From a virus, in the IMG/VR virus record IMGVR_UViG_3300047557_003039, positions 1 to 41,025 of that record: a stretch of 41,025 nt of DNA; one strand, 5' to 3'. This document shows positions 7,829 through 13,578 of the stretch, one piece after another. Each line of letters opens with the position of its first letter. The first letter of the stretch is position 1. Below the pieces are notes generated by a model. That model was not told the origin of the DNA. It saw only the letters and a program-made list of their open reading frames with translations, and searched no databases. A program made the translations under genes and the position numbers.

Positions 7829-7951
7829 CTATCCCCAATAAATTGTTCCAAGAGTGAATAAAACAAACACAAGAACTGTGAATACCATCATACCTACACC
7901 TGCCCAGATTACCCAGTTAGGCATAGGTTCGTTTTGAGTATTATGAGACAT
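7829..7951 (-). CDS. Small single-span membrane protein between psbA and psbD (40 aa)
   Basis: A 40-residue frame beginning MSHNTQNEPMPNWVIWAGVG, with a polar N-terminus and one long hydrophobic span (about residues 13-38), ending YWG. The shape is that of the many one-helix photosystem and cytochrome b6f subunits. Its position between psbA and psbD fits a photosynthetic-membrane role, but I cannot match it to a named subunit. Its ATG follows directly on the T-run of the psbA terminator hairpin, with no Shine-Dalgarno sequence. It depends on read-through of that terminator. Confidence 0.65.
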   Translation of the reverse strand: MSHNTQNEPMPNWVIWAGVGMMVFTVLVFVLFTLGTIYWG

Positions 7952-7978
7952 AAAAAAAGAGGGTTGTTATACCCTCTT
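7952..7978 (-). terminator. Intrinsic terminator after psbA
   Basis: Minus-strand stem AAGAGGGT/ACCCTCTT (7978-7971 with 7964-7957), 6-nt loop, then a T-run that leads straight into the ATG of the 40-aa gene at 7951. Confidence 0.85.
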
Positions 7979-8003
7979 AATTATATCAGTTATTTAATTT
8001 TTA

Positions 8004-9086
8004 TCAACCGATGGCAGGTGCGGTGAGAGCAATAGGAGTGCTTTCAGCAGCAGCAAGATCCAGAGGGAAATTGTGAGCATTACGTTCATGCATCACTTCC
8101 ATACCAAGACCAGCGCGGTTTAGAACGTCTGCCCAGGTGTTAATAACTTTACCTTCAGAACTCATGATGGACTGGTTGAAGTTGAAACCATTCAAGTTGA
8201 ACGCCATGGTGCTAACACCAAGAGCAGTGAACCAGATACCAACAACAGGCCAAGCAGCAAGGAAGAAGTGCAGCGAACGCGAGTTATTGAACGATGCGTA
8301 CTGGAAGATCAGACGACCGAAGTAACCGTGAGCAGCTACGATGTTGTATGTTTCTTCTTCTTGTCCGAACTTGTAACCGTAGTTTTGGGATTCGTTTTCT
8401 GTCGTCTCACGAACGAGACTAGAGGTGACGAGAGATCCGTGCATAGCAGAGAAAAGAGAACCACCGAAGACACCAGCAACTCCCAGCATGTGGAAAGGAT
8501 GCATAAGAATGTTGTGTTCTGCCTGGAAAACAAGCATGTAGTTGAAAGTTCCCGAAATCCCAAGAGGCATTGCGTCACTGAAGGATCCTTGACCAAAGGG
8601 ATAGACCAGGAACACTGCAGAAGCAGCAGCAACGGGTGCAGAGTAGGCAACACAAATCCAAGGACGCATACCAAGTCGGTAAGAAAGTTCCCATTCGCGA
8701 CCCATGTAGGCATAGATACCAATCAGAAAGTGGAAGACGACCAGTTGGAAAGGTCCACCGTTATATAGCCACTCATCTAGGGAAGCAGCTTCCCAAATTG
8801 GATAAAAGTGCAGTCCAATTGCATTGGACGAAGGAATTACAGCACCAGAGATGATGTTGTTTCCATACATGAGTGAACCAGCAACGGGTTCACGGATACC
8901 ATCAATGTCCACAGGGGGAGCACCGACGAATGCGATGATGAAACAAGTTGTAGCAGCAAGCAGGCAAGGAATCATCAAGACTCCGAACCACCCGACATAA
9001 AGACGGTTATCGGTTGAAGTTACCCAGTTGCAAAACTGTTCCCAAATATTCGATTGTGATTGTTGACGTGAAATTGTAGCAGTCAT
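8004..9086 (-). CDS. psbA: Photosystem II D1 protein
   Basis: A 360-residue D1 protein, intact and without an intron. It shows [49 protein letters not shown], the SLVRETTE loop and the C-terminal [13 protein letters not shown], where the short tail is normally removed. D1 carries the quinone QB site and ligands of the Mn cluster and is the fast-turnover subunit of photosystem II. Residue 131 is Glu. The N-terminus is one residue longer than standard D1, so this corresponds to Glu130, the high-light isoform state. It has its own promoter, a leader of about 165 nt and a terminator. Confidence 0.98.
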   Translation of the reverse strand: MTATISRQQSQSNIWEQFCNWVTSTDNRLYVGWFGVLMIPCLLAATTCFIIAFVGAPPVDIDGIREPVAGSLMYGNNIISGAVIPSSNAIGLHFYPIWEAASLDEWLYNGGPFQLVVFHFLIGIYAYMGREWELSYRLGMRPWICVAYSAPVAAASAVFLVYPFGQGSFSDAMPLGISGTFNYMLVFQAEHNILMHPFHMLGVAGVFGGSLFSAMHGSLVTSSLVRETTENESQNYGYKFGQEEETYNIVAAHGYFGRLIFQYASFNNSRSLHFFLAAWPVVGIWFTALGVSTMAFNLNGFNFNQSIMSSEGKVINTWADVLNRAGLGMEVMHERNAHNFPLDLAAAESTPIALTAPAIG

Positions 9087-9252
9087 TTGTTAAGAGTGTT
9101 AGATAAGAGTTCGGGGGGCGAACTGGTATCGTTATGCTCCACACCACCCTCCAGTGTGGATATGAGAGACGTGATTTATACACCCATAGGTCTCGGTTAG
9201 CGGGTGTTTAACAATGTTAAGAATTATGAGAGATCCTTAACATTTGTTTACC
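9087..9252 (-). promoter_or_regulatory. Long structured 5' leader of psbA
   Basis: The predicted psbA start near 9251 lies about 165 nt before the ATG. The leader holds several short inverted repeats, including GTTAAG/CTTAAC near 9208-9240, CACAC/GTGTG near 9150-9170 and GTTCG-CCCCC-CGAAC near 9107-9125. No gene fits here. The structures could control mRNA stability or translation, but no known riboswitch was recognised and no clear Shine-Dalgarno sequence precedes the ATG. Confidence 0.5.
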
Positions 9253-9286
9253 TATTTATCATAGCACCGTTAGGAAACGCTGTCAA
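9253..9286 (-). promoter_or_regulatory. psbA promoter with overlapping late motif
   Basis: Perfect TTGACA (9286-9281), 17 bp, TATGAT (9263-9258) on the minus strand. The -10 is fused to GATAAATA (9260-9253), as at psbD. Confidence 0.75.
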
Positions 9287-9312
9287 TAGGTCCAATTGCT
9301 CAGGTGGAACAG

Positions 9313-9340
9313 TATAAATAAGAACCGTTTTCCCTAAATA
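9313..9340 (+). promoter_or_regulatory. Late promoter motifs for the plus-strand genes
   Basis: Plus-strand TATAAATA at 9313-9320 is a perfect T4-type late element, and CTAAATA follows at 9334-9340. They lie 26-53 nt upstream of the first plus-strand gene, divergent from psbA. Confidence 0.6.
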
Positions 9341-9365
9341 TCATTGTATCATCTGGGACGGTGCA

Positions 9366-9479
9366 GTGGCAAAGTCTGCAAACAAAGGTAAGAAGGGTTC
9401 TGCTGGTGGAAAGCAATCCAAACAAAATCAAGGTAATGCGACTGCGAAAAAAGCAAAAAACGGTGGCAAAAAGAAGTGA
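9366..9479 (+). CDS. Tiny lysine/glycine-rich basic protein (37 aa, GTG start)
   Basis: Read from GTG at 9366, the product is a 37-residue peptide made almost only of Lys, Gly, Ala, Asn, Gln and Ser (begins AKSANKGKKG after the start, ends GGKKK). There is no hydrophobic core, so it is probably disordered and strongly cationic, fit to bind nucleic acid or a virion surface. It lies just behind a late promoter and 6 nt before the next gene, whose ribosome site overlaps its stop (TGAGGT). Function unknown. No in-frame ATG is available. Confidence 0.6.
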   Translation: MAKSANKGKKGSAGGKQSKQNQGNATAKKAKNGGKKK

Positions 9480-9485
9480 GGTTAT

Positions 9486-9677
9486 ATGCCACGCGAATGG
9501 AACACTCCCAAGCGTGAACCTTGGAACGCACCGATACATAACATTTTAAAAACGATAGACAATCACACTCATGAGTATTTTAAGAGTGGTGATATTTGGC
9601 ATCTTCAAAAAGCAGATCAACTCAGGCAATATTTACATGAGTTGAAAACTTGGATCCACAAACAAGAAGGAAGATGA
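9486..9677 (+). CDS. Hypothetical phage protein (63 aa)
   Basis: A 63-residue protein (begins MPREWNTPKREPWNAPIHNI) rich in Trp, His and Pro, with a C-terminal amphipathic helix (about residues 42-60). The ribosome site GAGG lies 6 nt before the ATG, and its stop overlaps the ATG of the next gene. No motif is recognised. The operon partner is a small membrane protein that faces the lysis-type locus. Confidence 0.75.
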   Translation: MPREWNTPKREPWNAPIHNILKTIDNHTHEYFKSGDIWHLQKADQLRQYLHELKTWIHKQEGR

Positions 9678-9919
9678 AAAATCTAAAACTAATTGACAAA
9701 TTAATTGTCACTATTGTAATTAGTACTCTTGGATATGTTGGCGTTACTTTTTTCAATTGCAACTTTATGATTCCAGGTTCAATGGAAAGAGCAGACGCAT
9801 TAGGAGGATTAGTAAATCCCCCACCCTTAGATTGCAAAGAATCTGAGAGCAGGGGATATAATGCTTTGTTTACTTTGTTTACTGCCCTGTTGGGTCTAAA
9901 AGCGAAGATGGATGATTAA
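9674..9919 (+). CDS. Small membrane protein, holin/spanin-like layout (81 aa)
   Basis: The ATG at 9674 overlaps the upstream TGA (ATGA), so I prefer it to an upstream in-frame ATG at 9650. The protein has one clear membrane span (about residues 9-28), a middle region with two Cys and a PPPL turn, and a second moderately hydrophobic segment (about residues 68-80: NALFTLFTALLGL). Two-span small proteins next to lysozymes are often holins. Here the lysozyme frame is convergent, and the two genes share stop-codon bases (9916-9919). Lysis function is an inference from shape and position. Confidence 0.65.
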   Translation: MKNLKLIDKLIVTIVISTLGYVGVTFFNCNFMIPGSMERADALGGLVNPPPLDCKESESRGYNALFTLFTALLGLKAKMDD

Positions 9920-10398
9920 GAAACCCAGAGTTTACCTTCAGCAATACGTCTTCTAAGTAATCCCGCCTCTACACTGCTACCAGGATTGCGATACAACTTC
10001 AGGGTTTCTGGAATTGCTTTCCAATTTTTCTCACGTAAATTGCGAGAGATAGTATTGAAATTGCTTGAATTGTAAAACCCAGCACCAAGATTGTAAGCAA
10101 AGGATAGAAGTGCTCCGCGTTGCTTGTCATTCATTTCGCCCCAATAGGGAATTTTTTGTAGTGATGGAAGGAATCTTTGTTCAAGATCAAACAGTAATAA
10201 CTTATCTGCATACTCTTGGGTAATCTTTCTCCTCATTTTGAATGGCTGACCATTAAAATCTTTAGTACTACCCCAACCTATCGTAATAGGAAGTCCACCC
10301 GTTAATGGATCGGGATAAGAATTTAAGTGACATCCCTCAAACTCTTTAATTAAATCAACACCACATTGAGGAATTTTTTGTTGTGATGTTGATTCTAC
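9916..10398 (-). CDS. Phage lysozyme (GH24-type) domain, probably expressed by -1 frameshift from the peptidase ORF
   Basis: This 160-codon frame carries a complete muramidase domain: LIKEFEG with the catalytic Glu, SYPDP, TGGLPITIGWGST (the Asp/Thr part of the active site), and then the helical half ending LSFAYNLGAG and LRRRIAEG. It would cleave peptidoglycan during lysis or entry. No ATG, GTG or TTG lies upstream of the catalytic region; the first ATG (10236) comes after it and would give a dead 106-residue fragment. A TGA closes the frame 9 nt upstream of GTA (10398). The domain joins the peptidase frame at an A AAA AAG slip site. A missing A in the homopolymer is the alternative. Confidence 0.85.
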   Translation of the reverse strand, partial: VESTSQQKIPQCGVDLIKEFEGCHLNSYPDPLTGGLPITIGWGSTKDFNGQPFKMRRKITQEYADKLLLFDLEQRFLPSLQKIPYWGEMNDKQRGALLSFAYNLGAGFYNSSNFNTISRNLREKNWKAIPETLKLYRNPGSSVEAGLLRRRIAEGKLWVS

Positions 10399-10404
10399 TT
10401 TTTT
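10354..10404 (-). promoter_or_regulatory. Predicted -1 ribosomal frameshift signal
   Basis: On the minus strand the slippery heptamer A AAA AAG (10404-10398) is in the peptidase frame and is followed by its stop TAG. Four nt later a 12-bp stem begins (10393-10382 with 10365-10354, one G-U pair, 16-nt loop). A purine-rich GGGGAAG lies 12 nt upstream (10423-10417). This is the same heptamer and layout as E. coli dnaX. The shifted frame continues as lysozyme. Confidence 0.75.
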
Positions 10405-11093
10405 GTTTCAAAAATTCTTCCCCATCCATCATTACCACCAGGAACCCATCTACGAGATAAATCAGATCTCTTATAAACAGCACCTTTACCGTTGGTAACT
10501 GCGCCAGTATAACCATCGTTGAGTGAACCATAAGGATCGTTAACAACATAATCTCCTGCTGGCGTCTTACCAATGACTACAACCATGTGCCCACCAGTAG
10601 GTGCAGATAAAGGACCGCGATGAAGAATCCCGATAACGACAGGTCTCCCAGCGGCAAGCTCACGATCAAGATCAGCAAAAGTAAGATTGTAACTAAAGTG
10701 TGACTCAATACCATAAGAGGCAAGAACTTTGGTCTGAACCAAATGATCAGTAGTGTCACCAATTTGGAAAACTTTTTGTACATAGGCGTCGTCGCCCTTG
10801 GGTCCTTTTAATGTACCAGGCTTAAAATACTCAAGGCACATTGCACAAGCAGATGAGTTGCAAGTTCTATTTGCATCTCTGTAGTTATCTGTTTGTGGAT
10901 AAAAAGGAACTGGTAAAATATTTGCTTGAGGTTTGTCTGATTTGGTTCTATAAATTCTCACCCAATTAGATTCATCTTGCATTAAATCACTTGCCTTTGC
11001 AAGTAAATCCTTTTCAAATTGCTCTACTGCAGCAACATGCTTTGGATTTTTCTCATCAAAGTGTTTAAAGAAGTTGTGAAGATCTATAAGCAT
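10395..11093 (-). CDS. C39-like cysteine peptidase (N-terminal part of a peptidase-lysozyme)
   Basis: This 232-residue ORF has the papain-like C39_2 pattern: PQTDN and TCNSSACAMCLEYF (about residues 67-90, with the candidate catalytic Cys), LAAGRPVVIGI, GGHMVVVIG (catalytic His, about residue 168) and YVVNDPYG (Asn/Asp). It would cleave a peptide substrate, here most likely cell-wall crosslinks because of the linked lysozyme. About 65 N-terminal residues form a helical region. The ATG at 11093 has an AAGG site and a late promoter just upstream. Its stop sits inside the frameshift signal, so both a 232-aa and a 392-aa product are predicted. Confidence 0.82.
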   Translation of the reverse strand: MLIDLHNFFKHFDEKNPKHVAAVEQFEKDLLAKASDLMQDESNWVRIYRTKSDKPQANILPVPFYPQTDNYRDANRTCNSSACAMCLEYFKPGTLKGPKGDDAYVQKVFQIGDTTDHLVQTKVLASYGIESHFSYNLTFADLDRELAAGRPVVIGILHRGPLSAPTGGHMVVVIGKTPAGDYVVNDPYGSLNDGYTGAVTNGKGAVYKRSDLSRRWVPGGNDGWGRIFETKK

Positions 11094-11117
11094 TACCTTT
11101 ATCCAAACCCTGCACAG

Positions 11118-11125
11118 TATTTATT
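11118..11125 (-). promoter_or_regulatory. Late promoter motif AATAAATA for the lysin locus
   Basis: AATAAATA on the minus strand, 25 nt before the peptidase ATG and directly after the T-run of the upstream terminator. Late expression suits a lysin. Confidence 0.6.
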
Positions 11126-11151
11126 AAAAAAGGAGGGATAAACCCTCCTTT
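11126..11151 (-). terminator. Intrinsic terminator after the peroxiredoxin gene
   Basis: Minus-strand stem AAAGGAGGG/CCCTCCTTT (11151-11143 with 11137-11129), 5-nt loop, then T-run. Confidence 0.9.
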
Positions 11152-11153
11152 AC

Positions 11154-11681
11154 TTATGCTGCTACTGTTTCGCGAACAGTAGATTTTACATATTCCAGAA
11201 CTTTATCTGGGGTTGTTTCAGTATAAGGATCATCAACAGAATTATCACACCTACCTGGTTCTTCAAATAGTTTCTCAATGATACCATTATCAATCACAGC
11301 GGCATAACGCCAAGAACGTTCGCCAAAACCAAGATTAGACTTCATTACCAGTTGTCCCATAGAACGGGTGAAGTATGCATTGCCATCAGGAATGAGTTGT
11401 ACATTCTTGATGTTTTGATCTTGTGCCCAAGCATTCATTACAAACCCATCATTAACAGAGACGCAGTAAATAGCGTCGATGCCACTACCAATAAAGTCGT
11501 CGTATTTCTCTTCGAATCCAGGTAACTGATAGGCACTGCAAGTAGGAGTGAAAGCACCAGGCAGACTAAAAATGACCACGCGCTTTCCATCAAAAAGTTC
11601 AGATGATGTACGATTTACAAATTCTCCATTCTCACGAAACACAAATTCTACTTGAGGAACTTCATATTGTTCTTTACGCAT
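11154..11681 (-). CDS. Peroxiredoxin (Prx5-like)
   Basis: A 175-residue thiol peroxidase that reduces peroxides using a reactive cysteine in PGAFTPTCS (Cys48). The following YQLPGFEEKYDDF, the C-V-S-V-N-D segment and the GERSWRYAAVIDNG region with its Arg fit the Prx5/AhpE-like group. The ATG at 11681 is chosen because a strong GGAGG lies 5 nt upstream; longer in-frame starts would run through the upstream hli gene. It follows hli and lies near ferredoxin and photosystem genes, so a role in limiting photo-oxidative damage during infection is a fair inference. Confidence 0.92.
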   Translation of the reverse strand: MRKEQYEVPQVEFVFRENGEFVNRTSSELFDGKRVVIFSLPGAFTPTCSAYQLPGFEEKYDDFIGSGIDAIYCVSVNDGFVMNAWAQDQNIKNVQLIPDGNAYFTRSMGQLVMKSNLGFGERSWRYAAVIDNGIIEKLFEEPGRCDNSVDDPYTETTPDKVLEYVKSTVRETVAA

Positions 11682-11730
11682 TTTAACCTCCATAATATTT
11701 TTCTTTTTCTTAAAAATGTTAAACATCAAT

Positions 11731-11850
11731 TCACCAAATACCCGGAATAATCTGTCCGGTGAGGGCATAGGAACCCATTGCGGCAACAATACCGATCATT
11801 GCCAACCAACCATTAATGCGCTCACTGCGCTCGTTAAAAAGATTTTTCAT
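11731..11850 (-). CDS. hli: High-light-inducible protein, short form (39 aa)
   Basis: A 39-residue one-helix Hli protein. The ERINGWLAMIGIVAAMGSY helix carries the Glu, Asn and Arg/Trp chlorophyll-binding pattern, and it ends in the TGQIIPGIW motif typical of the family. Hli proteins bind chlorophyll and carotenoid in the thylakoid, protecting photosystem II or aiding D1 assembly, so it complements the phage psbA/psbD. It begins with GGAG upstream of the ATG at 11850 and is followed 49 nt later by the peroxiredoxin start. Confidence 0.93.
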   Translation of the reverse strand: MKNLFNERSERINGWLAMIGIVAAMGSYALTGQIIPGIW

Positions 11851-11863
11851 TGTTTGTTCTCCT

Positions 11864-12049
11864 TTAGTTTACTTTAGAATAGATAGATGTTTCACCATAA
11901 TCGCGGTGAATTTTGTAACCAACAACTGCACCCTTAGTATTCATGAGTGCAGGCATAAAGACAATTGTGAAGAATACTGCCGGTGCTCCAATAAAGAGAG
12001 CAGCAACAATCACATAGTAAGTCAGCAATTCAACTAGAGAGTGTTCCAT
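11864..12049 (-). CDS. Small membrane protein (61 aa)
   Basis: Starting at ATG 12049 (MEHSLVELLTYYVIVAALFI), the protein has a long hydrophobic region (about residues 5-33) followed by a polar C-terminus ending YSKVN. It lies between a gene downstream of ferredoxin and hli, in what appears to be a photosynthesis/redox operon. A thylakoid location is therefore likely but unproved. The start overlaps the 3' end of the upstream gene by 20 nt, which argues against the longer in-frame start at 12097. I cannot assign it to a named photosystem subunit. Confidence 0.75.
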   Translation of the reverse strand: MEHSLVELLTYYVIVAALFIGAPAVFFTIVFMPALMNTKGAVVGYKIHRDYGETSIYSKVN

Positions 12050-12311
12050 TATAAGTGTGTTGTTGTTTGAGTTCAGGATTTGGTTGTGAAGGAACAACTG
12101 GATTCCTTGATTTGTTTTTAATTACGATGAAGGCATCGTTTTGATAGGACACTGTTCCAAATGGTTTTGCCCATTTTGGATTTGCAGTTGGACTAGTAGC
12201 AGTTCCTGTGACCGCTACTCCACCAATTTCAACTGAGATGTCATCGTCTTTATCCCATCCAAGTTCTTGTAGAGCAATAGCAAATTGTCCTAGCATTCCG
12301 GGATTGCTCAT
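12030..12311 (-). CDS. Hypothetical protein downstream of ferredoxin (93 aa)
   Basis: A 93-residue soluble protein beginning MSNPGMLGQFAIALQELGWD. The ATG at 12311 is preceded by GGAGGAG, 7 nt upstream; this settles it over the in-frame start at 12344, which would overlap petF. The middle holds an acidic DKDDD and a Gly/Thr-rich strand region (ISVEIGGVAVTGTAT). It starts 30 nt after petF. Function unknown. Co-transcription with petF and hli suggests a redox or photosynthesis accessory role. Confidence 0.75.
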   Translation of the reverse strand: MSNPGMLGQFAIALQELGWDKDDDISVEIGGVAVTGTATSPTANPKWAKPFGTVSYQNDAFIVIKNKSRNPVVPSQPNPELKQQHTYNGTLSS

Positions 12312-12340
12312 AACGCTCTCCTCCGGTTCAAGGTTACCAA

Positions 12341-12634
12341 TCACAGATTCTCTTCCTGTTCAGTAAGAATTACACAATCACTTGTGGGATAAGCAACGCA
12401 AGTGAGAACCCAACCTTCTGCTTGTTGATCATCATCAAGGAACGATTGTTCTTCGTTGTCAACGGTGCCAGAGATGAGTTTACCTGCACAAGCGGAACAA
12501 GCGCCTGCCTTACACGATGAAGGAAGGTCAACGCCTGCCTCTTCTGCTGCTTCGAGAATGTATTGGTCATCAGCACATTCGATAGTGGTTTCAGTTCCAT
12601 CAGGAGATTGAAGAGTGACATTAAAAACGGTCAT
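12341..12634 (-). CDS. petF: Plant-type [2Fe-2S] ferredoxin
   Basis: A 97-residue electron carrier. Cys41, Cys46, Cys49 and Cys79 (pattern C-x4-C-x2-C-x29-C, seen in [13 protein letters not shown] and VLTCVAYP) bind the cluster. The acidic surface is typical of ferredoxins that accept electrons from photosystem I. In infected cells it could feed phage or host reductases, for example for nucleotide or pigment synthesis. Its ATG overlaps the stop of a 28-codon ORF upstream (TAATG). Confidence 0.96.
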   Translation of the reverse strand: MTVFNVTLQSPDGTETTIECADDQYILEAAEEAGVDLPSSCKAGACSACAGKLISGTVDNEEQSFLDDDQQAEGWVLTCVAYPTSDCVILTEQEENL

Positions 12635-12720
12635 TAGTAAGTCTCACAAAGTTTTTCTACGGATGCTGCCAACAGAACGAAGAAGGCAACTGAGGTCATT
12701 GTAAACAAGAGTGAAGTCAT
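12634..12720 (-). CDS. Possible micro-protein upstream of ferredoxin (28 aa)
   Basis: A 28-residue frame (begins [20 protein letters not shown]) predicts a single membrane helix with a short polar tail. Its TAA overlaps the petF ATG (TAATG), a coupling arrangement common in this genome. No convincing ribosome site is seen. It could be a real one-helix membrane peptide or only a leader that couples translation into petF. Confidence 0.4.
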   Translation of the reverse strand: MTSLLFTMTSVAFFVLLAASVEKLCETY

Positions 12721-12722
12721 TG

Positions 12723-13223
12723 TCAAGTTATTTTTGATAGGTTTTCTGTTATGAGTTTTAATTCTTCAAGTGTAGCATCATTTTTTATTTGATTTGCTCT
12801 ATGAGATATAACCCATACATTGTCTGGAGTATATCCTTTTTTACTATCAATTCTATCAAGTGAAGGAGTGTATTCTCTATCACCTTCAATGAGTGTTATG
12901 TTTAATAAAGGACAAGTTTTTGGTATTTCAATATCTTCCACTCGTATAGAAAATTCTAATCCTTTTTTAATAGCACGCTCTTGTGCAGATTTCCACATTC
13001 TATACCTTTTTGTATTTGATATTCCACCAGCAGATGCTCTTTTACATCCACAGGATTTATAACGACCATTATTGAGGTTATATCCCTCAACCTTTACTTC
13101 ATTTCCACATTCACATTCACAAATATAATGAGAACGATTTCTTCCACTTGGGGTAGTGCAAACTGTTTTTCCTTTGATAGTAAGTCGGTGTATTTTATCG
13201 CCGATGTTGTAAAGAGATTTCAT
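12723..13223 (-). CDS. Free-standing HNH homing endonuclease
   Basis: A 166-residue protein. An N-terminal zinc-ribbon (YICECECGNEVKV... KSCGCKR, about residues 34-64) is followed by a C-terminal HNH-type nuclease region with CPLLNI, SLDRIDSKKGYTPDNVWVIS and RANQIKNDAT, the usual arrangement of phage HNH enzymes. Such enzymes cut a homologous site in competing phage genomes and copy themselves. I use the ATG at 13223 (MKSLYNIG). The gene is wedged between hli and the petF group, is AT-rich, and carries its own late-promoter hairpin. It looks like an insertion in the operon. Confidence 0.88.
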   Translation of the reverse strand: MKSLYNIGDKIHRLTIKGKTVCTTPSGRNRSHYICECECGNEVKVEGYNLNNGRYKSCGCKRASAGGISNTKRYRMWKSAQERAIKKGLEFSIRVEDIEIPKTCPLLNITLIEGDREYTPSLDRIDSKKGYTPDNVWVISHRANQIKNDATLEELKLITENLSKIT

Positions 13224-13266
13224 ATACCACACATATATTTTATATTATTTATAATGTATGGTATAT
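13222..13266 (-). promoter_or_regulatory. Start-codon-masking hairpin with late promoter in its loop
   Basis: Minus-strand arms 13266-13254 and 13234-13222 pair over 13 bp (one G-U). The 19-nt loop begins with a perfect TATAAATA (13253-13246). The 3' arm includes the first two bases of the endonuclease ATG and its upstream region. Read-through transcripts would hide the start; transcripts begun in the loop would not. Confidence 0.8.
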
Positions 13267-13277
13267 AAAATTAAAAC

Positions 13278-13487
13278 TCAAATAATACCAAAGAAAAGTT
13301 TTCCAGTAAGAGCATATGAAAGAATTGCTGATACAAATCCAATCATCGCGGTGCGTCCGTTTAAACGCTCCGCCTTCTCAGCATAGGGTTCAATACCATA
13401 ACGCTCAAGATCTTCCTTAGTCATATACATTGAGGGTTCTTTGGCAAACATATTCATCTGCCCAAACTCGTTTTTAGTTACGGTCAT
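13278..13487 (-). CDS. hli: High-light-inducible protein (69 aa)
   Basis: A 69-residue Hli protein: about 35 residues of polar N-terminus (MTVTKNEFGQMNMFAKEPSM...) and then the chlorophyll-binding helix EKAERLNGRTAMIGFVSAIL with its ExxNGRxAM motif, ending SYALTGK. The start at 13487 is chosen because the predicted transcription start from the perfect promoter at 13514-13542 falls near 13507, which excludes the longer in-frame start at 13514. It is the first gene of the hli-HNH-petF-hli-peroxiredoxin run and differs from the 39-aa Hli in its long N-terminus. Confidence 0.93.
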   Translation of the reverse strand: MTVTKNEFGQMNMFAKEPSMYMTKEDLERYGIEPYAEKAERLNGRTAMIGFVSAILSYALTGKLFFGII

Positions 13488-13513
13488 TATCTTATGTAAA
13501 GATTTACAACACA

Positions 13514-13542
13514 ATTATATAGCAAAAAAGAGTGTCTGTCAA
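13514..13542 (-). promoter_or_regulatory. Perfect-consensus sigma70 promoter for hli
   Basis: TTGACA (13542-13537), 17 bp, TATAAT (13519-13514) on the minus strand: no mismatch in either box. The -35 overlaps the loop of the upstream terminator hairpin. Confidence 0.88.
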
Positions 13543-13551
13543 GACACTCTT
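13524..13551 (-). terminator. Intrinsic terminator overlapping the hli promoter
   Basis: Minus-strand 10-bp perfect stem (13551-13542 with 13537-13528), 4-nt loop, then six T. It ends the transcript of the 152-aa gene. Confidence 0.9.
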
Positions 13552-13578
13552 AAGATTTTGTTTAGATTTTCTGACTTA

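Noticed and set aside
7266-8854. Long plus-strand reading frames opposite psbD and psbA
   Set aside because: They are exact antisense shadows of strongly conserved photosystem genes, with no ribosome sites and no recognisable protein features.
9087-9300. An antisense regulatory RNA of psbA like the one reported for phage S-PM2
   Set aside because: No plus-strand promoter was found that would read into the psbA region; plus-strand motifs here point away from it.
9916-10236. Independent 106-aa lysozyme starting at the internal ATG 10236
   Set aside because: This start lies after the catalytic Glu and the TIGWG segment, so the product would lack the active site; the full domain is in frame upstream.
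12723-13223. Group I intron around the HNH gene
   Set aside because: No split host gene flanks it; the neighbours (hli and petF) are intact, so it is free-standing.
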